NCBI GenBank assembly: GCA_029718625.1
Contig: CM056389.1
Span: 5,104,186-5,168,185, forward strand
Reading direction: 5' to 3'
Length of the DNA: 64,000 bases
Origin: Synaphobranchus kaupii
Taxonomy: Eukaryota > Chordata > Actinopteri > Anguilliformes > Synaphobranchidae
Program-made: the position numbers and the translations under genes
Shown: piece by piece, positions 1 through 11,391 of the stretch
Numbering within the stretch: position 1 is the stretch's first letter
How the letters are laid out: the number at the start of each line of letters is the position of its first letter
Notes under the pieces: model-generated
What the model was told of the DNA's origin: nothing
Database searches by the model: none
Seen by the model: the letters and a program-made list of their open reading frames with translations, nothing else

Positions 1-104
1 AGTTATAATATTTTGTAAACTCTTTTTGTAGTCGTTTGCAATATAGCACAATAAGCACAATGTGAACATGGCCTGAGGGGGGGGGTCACTAGATGGTAGC
101 CCAC

Positions 105-1371
105 TGACCGCTCCCGTTCCCTGACCGCTCCCGTTCCACTGACCGCTCCCGTTCCACTGACCGCTCCCGTTCCCTGACCGCTCCCGTTCCACTGACCGCT
201 CCCGTTCCCTGACCGCTCCCTTTCCCTGACCGCTCCCGTTCCCTGACCGCTCCCTTTCCCTGACCGCTCCCGTTCCCTGACCGCTCCCGTTCCACTGACC
301 GCTCCCTTTCCCTGACCGCTCCCGTTCCCTGACCGCTCCCTTTCCCTGACCGCTCCCGTTCCACTGACCGCTCCCTTTCCCTGACCGCTCCCGTTCCCTG
401 ACCGCTCCCGTTCCCTGACCGCTCCCGTTCCACTGACCGCTCCCTTTCCCTGACCGCTCCCGTTCCACTGACCGCTCCCTTTCCCTGACCGCTCCCGTTC
501 CCTGACCGCTCCCTTTCCCTGACCGCTCCCGTTCCCTGACCGCTCCCTTTCCCTGACCGTTCCCGTTCCACTGACCGCTCCCTTTCCCTGACCGCTCCCG
601 TTCCCTGACCGCTCCCGTTCCCTGACCGCTCCCATTCCCTGACCGCTCCCGTTCCACTGACCGCTCCCTTTCCCTGACCGCTCCCGTTCCACTGACCGCT
701 CCCGTTCCACTGACCGCTCCCTTTCCCTGACCGCTCCCGTTCCACTGACCGCTCCCTTTCCCTGACCGCTCCCGTTCCCTGACCGCTCCCTTTCCCTGAC
801 CGCTCCCGTTCCCTGACCGTTCCCTGACCGCTCCCTGACCGCTCCCGTTCCCTGACCGCTCCCTTTCCCTGACCGCTCCCGTTCCCTGACCGCTCCCTTT
901 CCCTGACCGCTCCCGTTCCCTGACCGCTCCCTTTCCCTGACCGTTCCCTGACCGCTCCCGTTCCCTGACCGCTCCCATTCCACTGACCGCTCCCTTTCCC
1001 TGACCGTTCCCTGACCGCTCCCATTCCACTGACCGCTCCCTTTCCCTGACCGTTCCCTGACCGCTCCCATTCCACTGACTGCTCCCTTTCCCTGACCGCT
1101 CCCTTTCCCTGACCGCTCCCTTTCCCTGACCGTTCCCTGACCGCTCCCGTTCCCTGACCGCTCCCATTCCACTGACAGCTCCCTTTCCCTGACCGTTCCC
1201 TGACCGCTCACATTCCACTGACCGCTCCCTTTCCCTGACCGTTCCCTGACCGCTCACATTCCACTGACCGCTCCCTTTCCCTGACCGTTCCCTGACCGCT
1301 CTCATTCCACTGACCGCTCCCTTTCCCTGACCGCTCCCGTTCCGACCACTCCCGTTCCCTGACCGCTCCCA
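105..1371. repeat. 17/18-bp minisatellite array
   Basis: About 70 head-to-tail copies of a 17-bp unit (TGACCGCTCCCGTTCCC), with an 18-bp variant (…CCA CTGACC…) and T/A substitutions mixed in. The unit has no stop codon in several frames, which produces long but meaningless open frames on the minus strand. The minus strand carries two GGG runs per unit. No promoter or gene is visible in it. Confidence 0.95.
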
Positions 1372-1432
1372 ATCTCTGGACGATGCAGTCGCCTATTGCC
1401 CATCACCCTATGGAGCTACCGGTCAGAGTCGG

Positions 1433-1577
1433 CATTGTTTACAGACAGATTAATTCACTATATCACATTTCCAGTGGGTCAGAAGTTTACATACACTAAG
1501 TTGACTGTTCCTTCAATGTTTAATATTTGGTTGCATATTCTTTGCATGCCATGATGTCCTGATGTCTGTGACCCAAC
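1433..1577. mobile_element. Sleeping-Beauty-type Tc1 inverted-repeat fragment
   Basis: The sequence around CAGAAGTTTACATACACTAA at 1489 is the inner direct repeat of the IR/DR end found in salmonid-type Tc1 elements. It is preceded by the typical TTGTTTACAGACAGATTA stretch. It is a fragment: the outer repeat is missing and it runs into a second Tc1-type sequence and then the shared module that starts at about 1578. Confidence 0.75.
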
Positions 1578-1836
1578 AACATCAAAAGACTCTTGATATC
1601 TTATTTCCAGGTACTCTTAAAAGCGATAATATAACTCTCTGCATTTGAATGGATCTCTATGGGAATTGGGGGGTGGGATTAGATTTAGCTTTAAATTATA
1701 CTGGAACAGTGTGGAACACATGGTTGGCTAAATGGCTCTAAGTCATCAAGGGTCTGAGGTATCAAACGAGCCTCAAACCATCACTCTGCTGCCAGAAATG
1801 CAGTAGATATGGATGGATCACTCCTGACAAATTTTC
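1578..1836. repeat. interspersed Tc1-associated module, copy 1
   Basis: This stretch, from CATCAAAAGACTCTTGATAT to ATATGGATGGATCACTCCTG, recurs with few changes at about 22117-22318, 47032-47285 and 53052-53277. All four copies lie inside or at the edge of Tc1-like or MITE sequence. It has no coding capacity. It is probably a short non-autonomous element or an internal piece of a MITE family. Confidence 0.8.
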
Positions 1837-1844
1837 CTATTGAA

Positions 1845-3029
1845 CTACCGAGTAGGCCCACCCTTTGCCTTCAAAACAGTTTCAATCCTTCTAGGAATGC
1901 TGTCATACAATTTCTGAACTGTGTGTAGTGGGATATTGGCCCATTGTACAATTCTCCAGGTCTTTGAGGGATGAAGGAGGTGGAAATCTAGTTTGCACTC
2001 TGTGCTCCGGAACTTCCCATCAAGGTTCAATTATGTTTAGATCTGGTTATTGTGCAGGCCATGGAAGGCATTTGACGTCATCCTCGTGTTCTTGGAACCA
2101 TTCTTTAATGTTTTTAGCAGTGTGTGTGTATGGGGGTGTTATCATGTTGGAATATGGGGACATCATGAGGGAACAGTGTTTGCACCGTAGGGTGCACCTG
2201 GTCTTGTAAAATGGTTTCATGTTGTTTGCCTGTTTCACGTCCTTGGTGAGCATTGGATCAATGAGTCCCATGAAATGGCCGCCTATACCATTACAGAACC
2301 ACCACCATACTTAACAGTTGCTAACAGACATTGTGGATTGAATGCCTCCTTAGACTTTCTCCAAACATAAACCTGTCCAGATGTATTAAAAATCAAAAAA
2401 ATCAGACCCTATCACTTTTCTCCATTGCTCAGGGGTCCTGGTTTTGTGTTATGCGTTTTTGTGCATTAGCCTTGGATACAAATGGTTTCCGAATGTCAGC
2501 CCTGCCATGAATGCCAGCTTTGTGAAGCTCACAACATACTGTTTTTATTGAGATTGGTTCAAATATGGATTGATTCAATTCTGTGGTGATTTTTAGAGCT
2601 GTAGTTCTGTGGTTGTTAGCAACTATCCTACCAAGTGTCCGTCTGTCCCTGTCGAAGAGCTTTGACTTGCGGCCACTGTTCTTTTTTGCTGATGCTGTTT
2701 TTTGGTGTTGGGCATATTTTGGCATAATTTCTGACACTGTTCCCTTTGCCATCTTAAATAATTTAGCTGTTTTTATGACTGACGCACCTGCAATTCGGGC
2801 ACCAACTATTTGGCCCCTTTGGAACTCTGCTCGTATCCTCATCATGCTTTGGAGACTTACCTAGCAAAGTGCTGCTGGTTTGACCTCTTTTAAGCAGACA
2901 AGTGCTGCTAATTAGCGTTCAGATTAATAGGAATCACCTGTGTAAAGGCTTTTGTAATTGTGATTTAGATGCTCCAAAGTTAAAGCCGTTTTTCAGGTGT
3001 GTTTCCGATATTTTGTCCACCCCCTGTAT
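1845..3029 (-). pseudogene. Tc1/mariner transposase pseudogene
   Basis: On the minus strand, 2845-2429 encodes the N-terminal paired-like helix-turn-helix DNA-binding region of a Tc1 transposase (FQRGQIVGARIAGASVIKTA, KMAKGTVSEIM). Frames at 2271-2047 and 2030-1845 encode the C-terminal catalytic region (HTAKNIKEWFQEHEDDVKCLPWPAQ; IPRRIETVLKAKGGPTR). The three pieces are in different frames and part of the catalytic core is missing, so no active enzyme can be made. The upstream end at about 2985-3029 has a terminal-repeat-like sequence (TTTTGTCCACCCCCTGTA). The matching other end is absent and is replaced by the sequence at 1433-1836. Confidence 0.9.
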
Positions 3030-3162
3030 ATGCTACCATATATGGCAACATAATAGCACACACTGCTTATGCGCCCCAATATTCTACCAGTCCTTCCTCC
3101 TTCCTCCCGATTTGTCTCCTGCTGCTGTTTATAAAACATCTCAGCCTCCATCACAACTCCTG

Positions 3163-4192
3163 CGTTTCAGCCTGGCTGAATTTACCCTTCAGCTCCCCGC
3201 GTTTCAGCCTGGCTGAATTTACCCTTCAGCTCCCTGCGTTTCAGCCTGGCTGAGTTTACCCTTCAGCTCCCTGCGTTTCAGCCTGGCTGAATTTACCCTT
3301 CAGCTCCCTGCGTTTCAGCCTGGCTGAATTTACCCTTCAGCTCCCTGCGTTTCAGCCTGGCTGAGTTTACCCTTCAGCTCCCTGCGTTTCAGCCTGGCTG
3401 AATTTACCCTTCAGCTCCCTGCGTTTCAGCCTGGCTGAATTTACCCTTCAGCTCCCTGCGTTTCAGCCTGGCTGAATTTACCCTTCAGCTCCCTGCGTTT
3501 CAGCCTGACTGAATTTACCTTCAGCTCCCTGCGTTTCAGCCTGGCTGAGTTTACCCTTCAGCTCCCTGTGTTTCAGCCTGGCTGAATTTACCCTTCAGCT
3601 CCCTGTGTTTCAGCCTGGCTGAATTTACCCTTCAGTTCCCTGCGTTTCAGCCTGACTGAATTTACCCTTCAGCTCCCTGCGTTTCAGCCTGGCTGAATTT
3701 ACCCTTCAGCTCCCTGCGTTTCAGCCTGGCTGAGTTTACCCTTCAGCTCCCTACGTTCCAGCCTGGCTGAATTTACCCTTCAGCTCCCTGCCTTTCAGCC
3801 TGGCTGAATTTACCCTTCAGCTCCCTGCATTTCAGCCTGGCTGAATTTACCCTTCAGCTCCCTGCATTTCAGCCTGGCTGAATTTACCTTCAGCTCCCTG
3901 CATTTCAGCCTGGCTGAATTTACCTTCAGTTCCCTGCGTTTCAGCCTGGCTGAATTTACCTTCAGCTCCCTGCGTTTCAGCCTGGCTGAATTTACCCTTC
4001 AGCTCCCTGCGTTTTCAGCCTGGCTGAATTTACCCTTCAGCTCCCTGCGTTTCAGCCTGGCTGAATTTTCCTTCAGCTCCCTGCGTTTCAGCCTGGCTGA
4101 ATTTACCCTTCAGCTCCCTGCGTTTCAGCCTGGCTGAATTTACCCTTCAGCTCCCTGCGTTTCAGCCTGGCTGAATTTACCCTTCAGCTCCT
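3163..4192. repeat. 37-bp minisatellite array
   Basis: About 28 copies of a 37-bp unit containing GCGTTTCAGCCTGGCTGAAT. Variants include GCATTT, GTGTTT and a one-base shorter TTTACCTTCAG form, the shorter ones concentrated in the last third. No gene is supported within it. Confidence 0.95.
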
Positions 4193-4576
4193 TCCTAGAT
4201 GAATATTGTAAATGTTTTATGATTCTTTTGTTCTGCTCTGATCCACAATGAAAAAACAGACCTGCTGGAACGTGGAAAAACAGGCGTGAGGACTGGAGAT
4301 ATACTGGAGATCTCTTGTTTATTTAATAATTGATATAATTGAATAAAATGTTTGAGAGTACAGAGACTGATATATAAAAGGCAGAATGTGTGGCACTATA
4401 TCCCTGTACACTGCACAGCCATGTCTGTAGGCCATATCTCTGTGATATAGATCCTGCTACACTACCAAACTGCTCATTAAATCCAACAGCAATGTGTGTG
4501 TATGTGTGTGTGAAAGAGAAAGAGAAAGGGTGTTTGTGTGTGTGTGTGTGTGTTTGTGTGAGAGCGAGAAAGAGGA

Positions 4577-4629
<53 letters not shown>

Positions 4630-5220
4630 GTGTTTGTGTGTGCATGCATGCATGTGTGTGTGTAAGGCAGTAAGGCTCTAAGGTTAATGCTGGGTCTGTA
4701 ACAGTCTCCCATGTCGCTGCACAGTGCAGTGAGATTATTTGAGGAGAAAGCATTTGCATTGCTCTGTGCACTAATGACCGCTCGCTCGGCTAATCCCTCT
4801 CTCTCTTAATTACATCCAAATGGCCTTGTTGTGGGGCAGCCGGTGGGCAGACTGTGTTTGGTGGCTCGTGCCTGAGGAGTGGGCTGAGCGTTGATTATGG
4901 TTTTCTGCCCAGCTGCTGCCCCTAATTACACCACCGCCCCCTGGTGGCTCAGCGGGGGCACTGCGTGCACAGACTGCTAATAGCACAGAGTGCACTGCCA
5001 TTCAGCCTGAAACAATCAATCCCACCTCTCCTAAACACACACACACCCTCTCTCTCTCACACATACACACGCACACACACACGCACACACCCTCTCTCTC
5101 TCTCTCCCTGTTCGTGTATCTCTCTTGCTCTCTCTCTCTAGTGTATGGATTGAATGTTGCTCCAGACTGCTTTTGGATTGTCTGCTTCCATCTTAGGATC
5201 AAATCAAACTACTTAGAGAC
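4193..5220. other. gene-free stretch with TG/GA and AC/TC microsatellites
   Basis: It holds a (TG)n/(GA)n compound microsatellite at about 4490-4665 and an (AC)n/(TC)n one at about 5033-5140, with unique sequence between. I see no splice-bounded exon, RNA gene or element end here. Confidence 0.6.
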
Positions 5221-6465
5221 GTGCCAACTATGCATACAGACATGCATACATACACACAAACACACATACATACAGACACGCATACATACAGACACGCATA
5301 CAGACACACATACATACAGACACGCATACAGACACGCATACATACAGACACGCATACAGATGCATACAGACACGCATACATACAGACACATACAGACACG
5401 CATACAGACACACATACAGACACGCATACAGACACACATACAGATGCATACAGACACGCATACAGATGCATACAGACACGCATACATACAGACACGCATA
5501 CAGACACACATACAGACACACATACATACAGACACACATACAGACACACATACATACAGACACGCATACAGACACACATACAGACACATACATACAGACA
5601 CGCATACATACAGACACACATACATACAGACACGCATACATACACACATACAGACACGCATACAGATGCATACATACACGCATACAGACACGCATACAGA
5701 TGCATACAGATGCATACAGACACGCATACAGACACACATACAGATGCATACAGACACGCATGTAGACACACATATAGACACACATACAGACACACATACA
5801 GACACGCATACATACAGACACACATACAGACACACATACATACAGACACGCATACAGACACACATACAGACACACATACATACAGACACACATACAGACA
5901 CACATACATACAGACACGCATACAGACACACATACAGACACACATACAGACACACATACAGACATGCATACAGACACGCATACAGACACACATGCAGACA
6001 CACATACAGACACACACACATACAGACACGCATACAGACACAAATACAGACACGCATACAGACACACATACAGACACACATACAGACACGCATACAGACA
6101 CGCATACAGACACACATACATACAGACACGCATACATACACACATACATACAGACACGCATACAGACACACATACAGACACACATACATACAGACACGCA
6201 TACATACAGACACGCATACAGATGCATACATACACGCATACAGACACGCATACAGATGCATACAGACACGCATACAGACACGCATACAGATGCATACAGA
6301 CACACATACAGACACGCATACAGACACGCATACAGACACGCATGTAGACACACATGCAGACACGCATACAGACACGCATGTAGACACACATGCAGACACG
6401 CATACAGACACACATACAGACATGCATACAGACACATACAGACATGCATAAACACAAACTTCTGC
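5221..6465. repeat. ACAGACACGCAT / ACAT compound satellite
   Basis: 1.2 kb of irregularly alternating 4-, 8- and 12-bp blocks (ACAG ACAC GCAT ACAT). The block sizes are all multiples of 4, so every frame stays open on both strands for over 1 kb. The cysteine/valine-rich and histidine/threonine-rich translations are by-products of the repeat. Confidence 0.95.
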
Positions 6466-6668
6466 TCCCTCACACATTCACTTGCACACACACACACTCC
6501 CCCACTCTCTCACACACACACACACACACACACTCTCTCTCTCTGTCACACACATGCAGACACGCATACAGACACACATACAGACATGCATACAGACACA
6601 TACAGACATGCATAAACACAAACTTCTGCTCCCTCACACATTCACTTGCACACACACACACTCCCCCA

Positions 6669-6706
<38 letters not shown>

Positions 6707-7033
6707 CTCTCTCTGTCACACACACACACACACACTCTCTCTGTCACACACACTCATACACTCCCTCTCTCTCTGTCACACACACTCACACACTCCCTCT
6801 CTCTGTCACACACACACACACACACACACACTCTGTCACACACACAAACACACACACTCTCTCTCTGTTACACACACACACACACACACACACACTCTCT
6901 CTCTGTTACACAGACACACACACTCTCTCTCTCTCTGTCACACACTCACACACTCCCTCTCTCTCTGTCACACACACACACACACACACACTCTCTCTGT
7001 CACACACACAAACACACACACTCTCTCTCTCTG

Positions 7034-7070
<37 letters not shown>
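6466..7070. repeat. CA/TC compound microsatellite with an internal duplication
   Basis: Long (CA)n tracts alternate with CTCTCT and TGTCACA blocks. A segment of about 165 bp that includes ATGCATAAACACAAACTTCTG is present twice, near 6385-6535 and 6550-6705. It is therefore a higher-order duplication inside the simple-sequence tract. Confidence 0.9.
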
Positions 7071-7072
<2 letters not shown>

Positions 7073-7540
7073 CAGTTCTCATGTCCTATATTTTGCCTTT
7101 GAGGACATGGGGATCATATATGGTTGTATATTGGTTGTTCCTTACAAAATCAGCAGCTGTGTGGGAGCGCATCAAAAAGGTCATAAACTATAACGAATAA
7201 ACACGCAGTCTATGAAGATCAGGTGACGAAATTGGGAGTAATAGGTCTGCTTTCGGGGAAAGCTCGTGCATGTGAGGAGCGCGCTTTGATGAGTCTATCG
7301 CTTGAAAAATGTCACGCGCATCGTGCTTTTTTTTTTTCGTTTTTCTTGTGGAAGTCGATGCTGTGAAAGGGTTAATAACACAAAGCGCGGCAGTAATTAC
7401 GGACGAGGTGCTTTTGTCACTGCCGCTGTTCTCCAATAACGTTCTGAAAGTACCCCCCCCCCCCCCCCCGCCGCACCGCGAAAACCCACAACGTCTAATG
7501 CACTCAGCCGAAGCAGTGTCAAACAGAGCCCCCCAACCCC

Positions 7541-7589
<49 letters not shown>

Positions 7590-7890
7590 GGAGCTGAGCA
7601 GAGAGAGCAGCACGCAGAGCCATTCTTACAAAGTTCGCAGGTGTATATTGACGTTCTCCTCGTGCGTATTTATCAGGTTAAATCTTCTCCTTCTCAAATG
7701 TTGATTTGCTATCGTTCGATAAAGTTTTGGAATATATGATAATATATATTTATATTAAATTATATATAATTTAATATAATTTGAGGAGTTTGTTTCTTAA
7801 TTGTGAACGAAAAAAAACCTTCGTAAATGGATTACGAATAGATATCCGTTGATTTCTTGCTAGGGTTATTGAAGAGTCCGTGTGGCGGCC
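7071..7890 (+). other. region upstream of the protocadherin exon
   Basis: Mostly unique sequence with a C run at about 7451-7470, an (AC)n tract at about 7541-7587 and an AT-rich stretch at 7735-7785 just before the coding exon. The promoter of a clustered protocadherin exon would be expected within a few hundred bases of the start codon. I could not pick out a convincing copy of the conserved promoter element. Confidence 0.5.
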
Positions 7891-10482
7891 ATGGGTGCCG
7901 GGCTCGTGCAGAAACATCGGGCTCCGGCTGGAGCGATTATCTGCGTGCTTCTCTGCTCGTGCGCTCTGGCTTCAGCTTCAGCGCAGATACGCTACTCAAT
8001 TGCAGAGGAGTTGGATTACGGGGCTTTTGTTGGAAACATAGCGGAGGACCTGGGTTTTGACGTTTCAAATCTGTCAGCAAGAAGATTTAGAATTGTTTCT
8101 GGGGCGAGAAAACATTATTTAGAAGTCAGTTTGGAAAACGGCATTTTATTTGTGAATGAAAAGATTGACCGAGAGGAACTGTGCGAGCAGACTGTGACTT
8201 GCTTTATGCATTTGCATGTTGTCATTGAGAACCCTTTAGAGCTGTACAGGGTAGAAATTGAGATTTTGGATGTGAACGACAATTCCCCCAGCTTGCCTTG
8301 GAGCGAGTTTAACCTGGACGTGTCTGAATCGGCAGTTCCCGGGTCTCGCTACCCGCTCGAGAGCGCACAGGACCAGGACGCGGGTATCAACTCGCTCCAT
8401 ACGTACCTGCTGAGCGTCAACGACCACTTCGTCCTCGACGTCCAGGCGCGCAGCGACGGCAGCAAGTTTGCGGTGCTGGTGCTGCGGACGCCGCTGGACA
8501 GAGAGCGACAGAAGATTCACTACATGGTGCTGACCGCGGTGGACGGGGGCGCGCCTCAGAGGTCCGGCACGGCGCAGATCACGGTCACCGTTCTGGATGC
8601 CAATGACAACGCACCCGTTTTCGACCGGTCTTTTTACCGCGTGAGGCTGATGGAGAACGCGCCGAGGGGGTTCCTCGTTATTAAACTCAACGCCTCGGAT
8701 TTGGACGAAGGTTCGAACGGGGAAATTTCCTATTCACTCAGCGGACACGCGCCACCGCAGGTCCACCAGCTGTTCCGCGTGGACTCCTCAACTGGCGAAA
8801 TTAGAGTGAAAGGGACCGTTGATTACGAAAAGGCCAGGATGCACGAGATATATGTGCAGGCTAAAGACAGAGGTCCGTATGCGGTCGCCGTGCACTGCAG
8901 GGTGCTGGTCAATATATTGGATATGAATGACAACCTTCCGGAGGTGATCCTAACCTCGGTATCCACACCCGTGCAGGAAGACGCTCCTCCAGGCACCGTG
9001 ATCGCTGTTATAAGCGTAATGGACCGCGACTCCGGGGACAATGGGAATGTAGACTGCGAAATCCCCCAAAATGTCCCGTTCCAGCTCCACTCACCCTTTA
9101 CCAACTATTACACTTTAATCACCAGCGACTTTCTGGACAGAGAGACCGTGTCTGAATACAACGTCACCCTCACCGCGAGGGACCTCGGCGTACCCCCTCT
9201 GTCCACGAGGAAAACCGTCTCAGTTCAAGTGTCAGACATTAATGACAACGCGCCTCGCTTCCTGAAGTCCTCCTACGCGGTCTATGTGTCTGAAAACAAC
9301 GCCCCGGGCGCCTCAATTTGCTCAGTAAGTGCCCTCGACCCCGATTCTAATCAGAACGCTTATCTGTCCTACTCTGTTCTGGAGGATCAGATCCAGGGCA
9401 TGCCAGTGTCCAGTTACGTATCCATTAACTCAGACAATGGTAACATCTACGCGCTGCGCTCTTTCGACCACGAACAGCTGAGAAACTTTCAGATCCGAGT
9501 CCGAGCTCTGGATGCAGGCGTCCCGCCTCTGAGCAGTAACGTGACCATCAGTGTCTTTGTTTTGGACCGGAACGACAATGCACCTGTCGTCGTCTCCCCA
9601 CTGCCACGAAACGGCACCGCGGCGATGGAGAAGGTTCCCAGGTCGGCTGATGCTGGGTACCTCGTGGCCAAAATCACTGCTGTCGACGCAGACGCCGGAC
9701 AAAACTCCCGTCTCTCATACCAGCTTCTCCAGGCAACGGATTCGAGTTTGTTTAGCGTTGCCCTTTACACGGGCGAAATCAGGACCATACGCCGATTGGT
9801 GGATAAAGATGACACAAGGCAGAGACTGGTCATTTTGGTCAAGGACAGCGGTCAGCCGCCCCTCTCGGCCACGGTTTCCGTCATCTTATCAGTTGTTGAC
9901 AGCGTGCCAGAATCGCTTCCCGATTTCGGTGACCTTACTCTCAGCCCACAGCCGCTCTCCAGCCTGTCGCTGTACTTAATCGTGTCTCTGGGCTCCGTTT
10001 CGTTGGTATTCCTCGCGGCTGTACTCGTCCTCACTGCCGTTAAAGCCTACAGGGACAGACATTCCATCCACGGACACAGTCTCTCCCTCAGCGCGTGCTG
10101 CCGATTTCGGTCCGAGACTTCCATGGATGTGTTCAAGAAGTCCAACCTCAATCTGCAAATATCCACAGCATGCAAGTTACCCGCCAACCTGAATCTACAG
10201 ATACCCACAGCGTCCAAGCCATCCTCCAACTTTAATCTACAGATACCCACAACGTCCAAGCTGCCCACCAGTTGCGCCGAAGGGAACGGTAGCCTCCCAC
10301 TCTGTTATAAAATGTGTTTGACGCCGGATTCGGCACGGAGCGACATGTTTCTGAAGCCCTGCTGTCCGAGTGCGGCTGCTTCACGAAACAACACGCAGAA
10401 CCGCGGCCCGGCGAACAGGACTCCCAGTGAGGTAAAGCAGGCTATGTATGGGGCATGCCCCGTCAAGCTGTATTGCGCATAG
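7891..10482 (+). CDS. clustered protocadherin, variable exon (six cadherin repeats, membrane segment, tail)
   Basis: This encodes a single-pass cell-surface adhesion protein of the clustered protocadherin family, which mediates homophilic recognition between neurons. The ATG at 7891 is the first ATG; the open frame extends only three non-ATG codons upstream. Residues 1-31 are a signal peptide, and the mature protein starts QIRYSIAEELDYGAFVGNIA, as in the alpha/gamma-type clusters. Calcium-binding DxNDN-type linkers start at residues 127, 236, 344, 449 and 559, marking the ends of five cadherin repeats; a sixth runs to about 670. The membrane helix is about 692-717. All extracellular repeats lie in one uninterrupted exon, the hallmark of clustered variable exons. 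If unspliced it ends at residue 863. A good donor (CCCAGTGAG|GTAAAG, exon end 10431, phase 0) suggests it normally splices to a constant exon outside the window. The gene number cannot be assigned. Confidence 0.93.
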   Translation: MGAGLVQKHRAPAGAIICVLLCSCALASASAQIRYSIAEELDYGAFVGNIAEDLGFDVSNLSARRFRIVSGARKHYLEVSLENGILFVNEKIDREELCEQTVTCFMHLHVVIENPLELYRVEIEILDVNDNSPSLPWSEFNLDVSESAVPGSRYPLESAQDQDAGINSLHTYLLSVNDHFVLDVQARSDGSKFAVLVLRTPLDRERQKIHYMVLTAVDGGAPQRSGTAQITVTVLDANDNAPVFDRSFYRVRLMENAPRGFLVIKLNASDLDEGSNGEISYSLSGHAPPQVHQLFRVDSSTGEIRVKGTVDYEKARMHEIYVQAKDRGPYAVAVHCRVLVNILDMNDNLPEVILTSVSTPVQEDAPPGTVIAVISVMDRDSGDNGNVDCEIPQNVPFQLHSPFTNYYTLITSDFLDRETVSEYNVTLTARDLGVPPLSTRKTVSVQVSDINDNAPRFLKSSYAVYVSENNAPGASICSVSALDPDSNQNAYLSYSVLEDQIQGMPVSSYVSINSDNGNIYALRSFDHEQLRNFQIRVRALDAGVPPLSSNVTISVFVLDRNDNAPVVVSPLPRNGTAAMEKVPRSADAGYLVAKITAVDADAGQNSRLSYQLLQATDSSLFSVALYTGEIRTIRRLVDKDDTRQRLVILVKDSGQPPLSATVSVILSVVDSVPESLPDFGDLTLSPQPLSSLSLYLIVSLGSVSLVFLAAVLVLTAVKAYRDRHSIHGHSLSLSACCRFRSETSMDVFKKSNLNLQISTACKLPANLNLQIPTASKPSSNFNLQIPTTSKLPTSCAEGNGSLPLCYKMCLTPDSARSDMFLKPCCPSAAASRNNTQNRGPANRTPSEVKQAMYGACPVKLYCA
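10141..10266 (+). repeat. three in-frame 42-bp repeats in the protocadherin tail
   Basis: Three tandem 42-bp units encode residues 751-792 as 14-residue repeats: SNLNLQISTACKLP, ANLNLQIPTASKPS, SNFNLQIPTTSKLP. They lie in the cytoplasmic part before the predicted splice donor. The period keeps the reading frame. Confidence 0.9.
10432..10437 (+). other. predicted splice donor of the protocadherin exon
   Basis: GTAAAG directly follows CCCAGTGAG and would end the exon in phase 0 after 847 codons. Clustered protocadherin variable exons are spliced to shared constant exons by such a donor. The acceptor is not in this window. Confidence 0.6.
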
Positions 10483-10506
10483 AATCGTCACTGTTGGCTT
10501 TATTGC

Positions 10507-10567
<61 letters not shown>

Positions 10568-10800
10568 TGTAATCCTCCTTAAGTACATTTTGATATGAGT
10601 AGGCTATTGAAACACGTTTCTTTGGTTGTTAAGCTAATAGTGGAAGTAAGCTATGTATTGGTGGCTGTGAAATGCACACCTTGCATTTTGCGCGTATTAA
10701 CGCATTGTCATGTTTGGGTTCAGTTATTGTAATGCTCGACGGAACGTTTTTGGCAAAATTGAAATCGATAGCAGTTTGTTTTGTTTGTGTGCGTGTGCGT

Positions 10801-10845
<45 letters not shown>

Positions 10846-11391
10846 GGAAAATACGCAGAAACTGGTCAGGAGCTGAATCTTGTTTAGCCACAGGTCTGTC
10901 GCTCTCTCGCGCCAGTCTATCTCGCGCTTTGCCTTCAATGGCGCACATGCAAATATTTACATGTTTATACAAAGGAGTGTAAATCGATGTAATGTGGGTA
11001 TTAAGGTATTTTGTCCTCTTTGATATTTAAACTAGTTCCTGGAAAACAGGGAGGATCAATCTTATTAATCAATCATGAATAAAGAATCCCAAGTTTTCAA
11101 AGCGACAACTGAGTTACTAAGAGCATCATAGCTTTTTGTTAAAACAGTAGGACTTCAGGAAGCGAGGCACTTTAGTATTTGCTATGGGGTAACATTCGCA
11201 GATAAAGAAATGAGTTGTATTTTTGAGCTCATTGTAATATTCCCTCTTGTCCCATATCCAGAAAGTAATACAAATGTATACGAATACGTGATAACGTGTG
11301 CGCATATCAATTATTTGGGCTAATATAACTGTACAAAAGACAAGCTTCCGTTTCCGACTGAAGCTCCGCTCCCGCTTTGGTCAAATTTCAA
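10483..11391. other. gene-free stretch with (TA)n and (GT)n
   Basis: It contains a (TA)n tract at about 10509-10564 and a (GTGC)/(GT)n tract at about 10788-10846. The rest is unique AT-rich sequence. No second protocadherin exon is present. Confidence 0.6.

Noticed and set aside
3..1211. Long open frames of 328-402 codons in the first array (minus strand)
   Set aside because: They are translations of a 17/18-bp tandem repeat (RERERSGNGSGQ…) with no start context, splice sites or domain.
5114..7200. Overlapping open frames on both strands (HTDTHTYRHAY…, CVCMRVCMYVC…)
   Set aside because: All come from CA/TACA simple sequence whose period leaves every frame open.
8236..10268. Minus-strand frames inside the protocadherin exon
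   Set aside because: Antisense shadows of a well-supported cadherin coding sequence.
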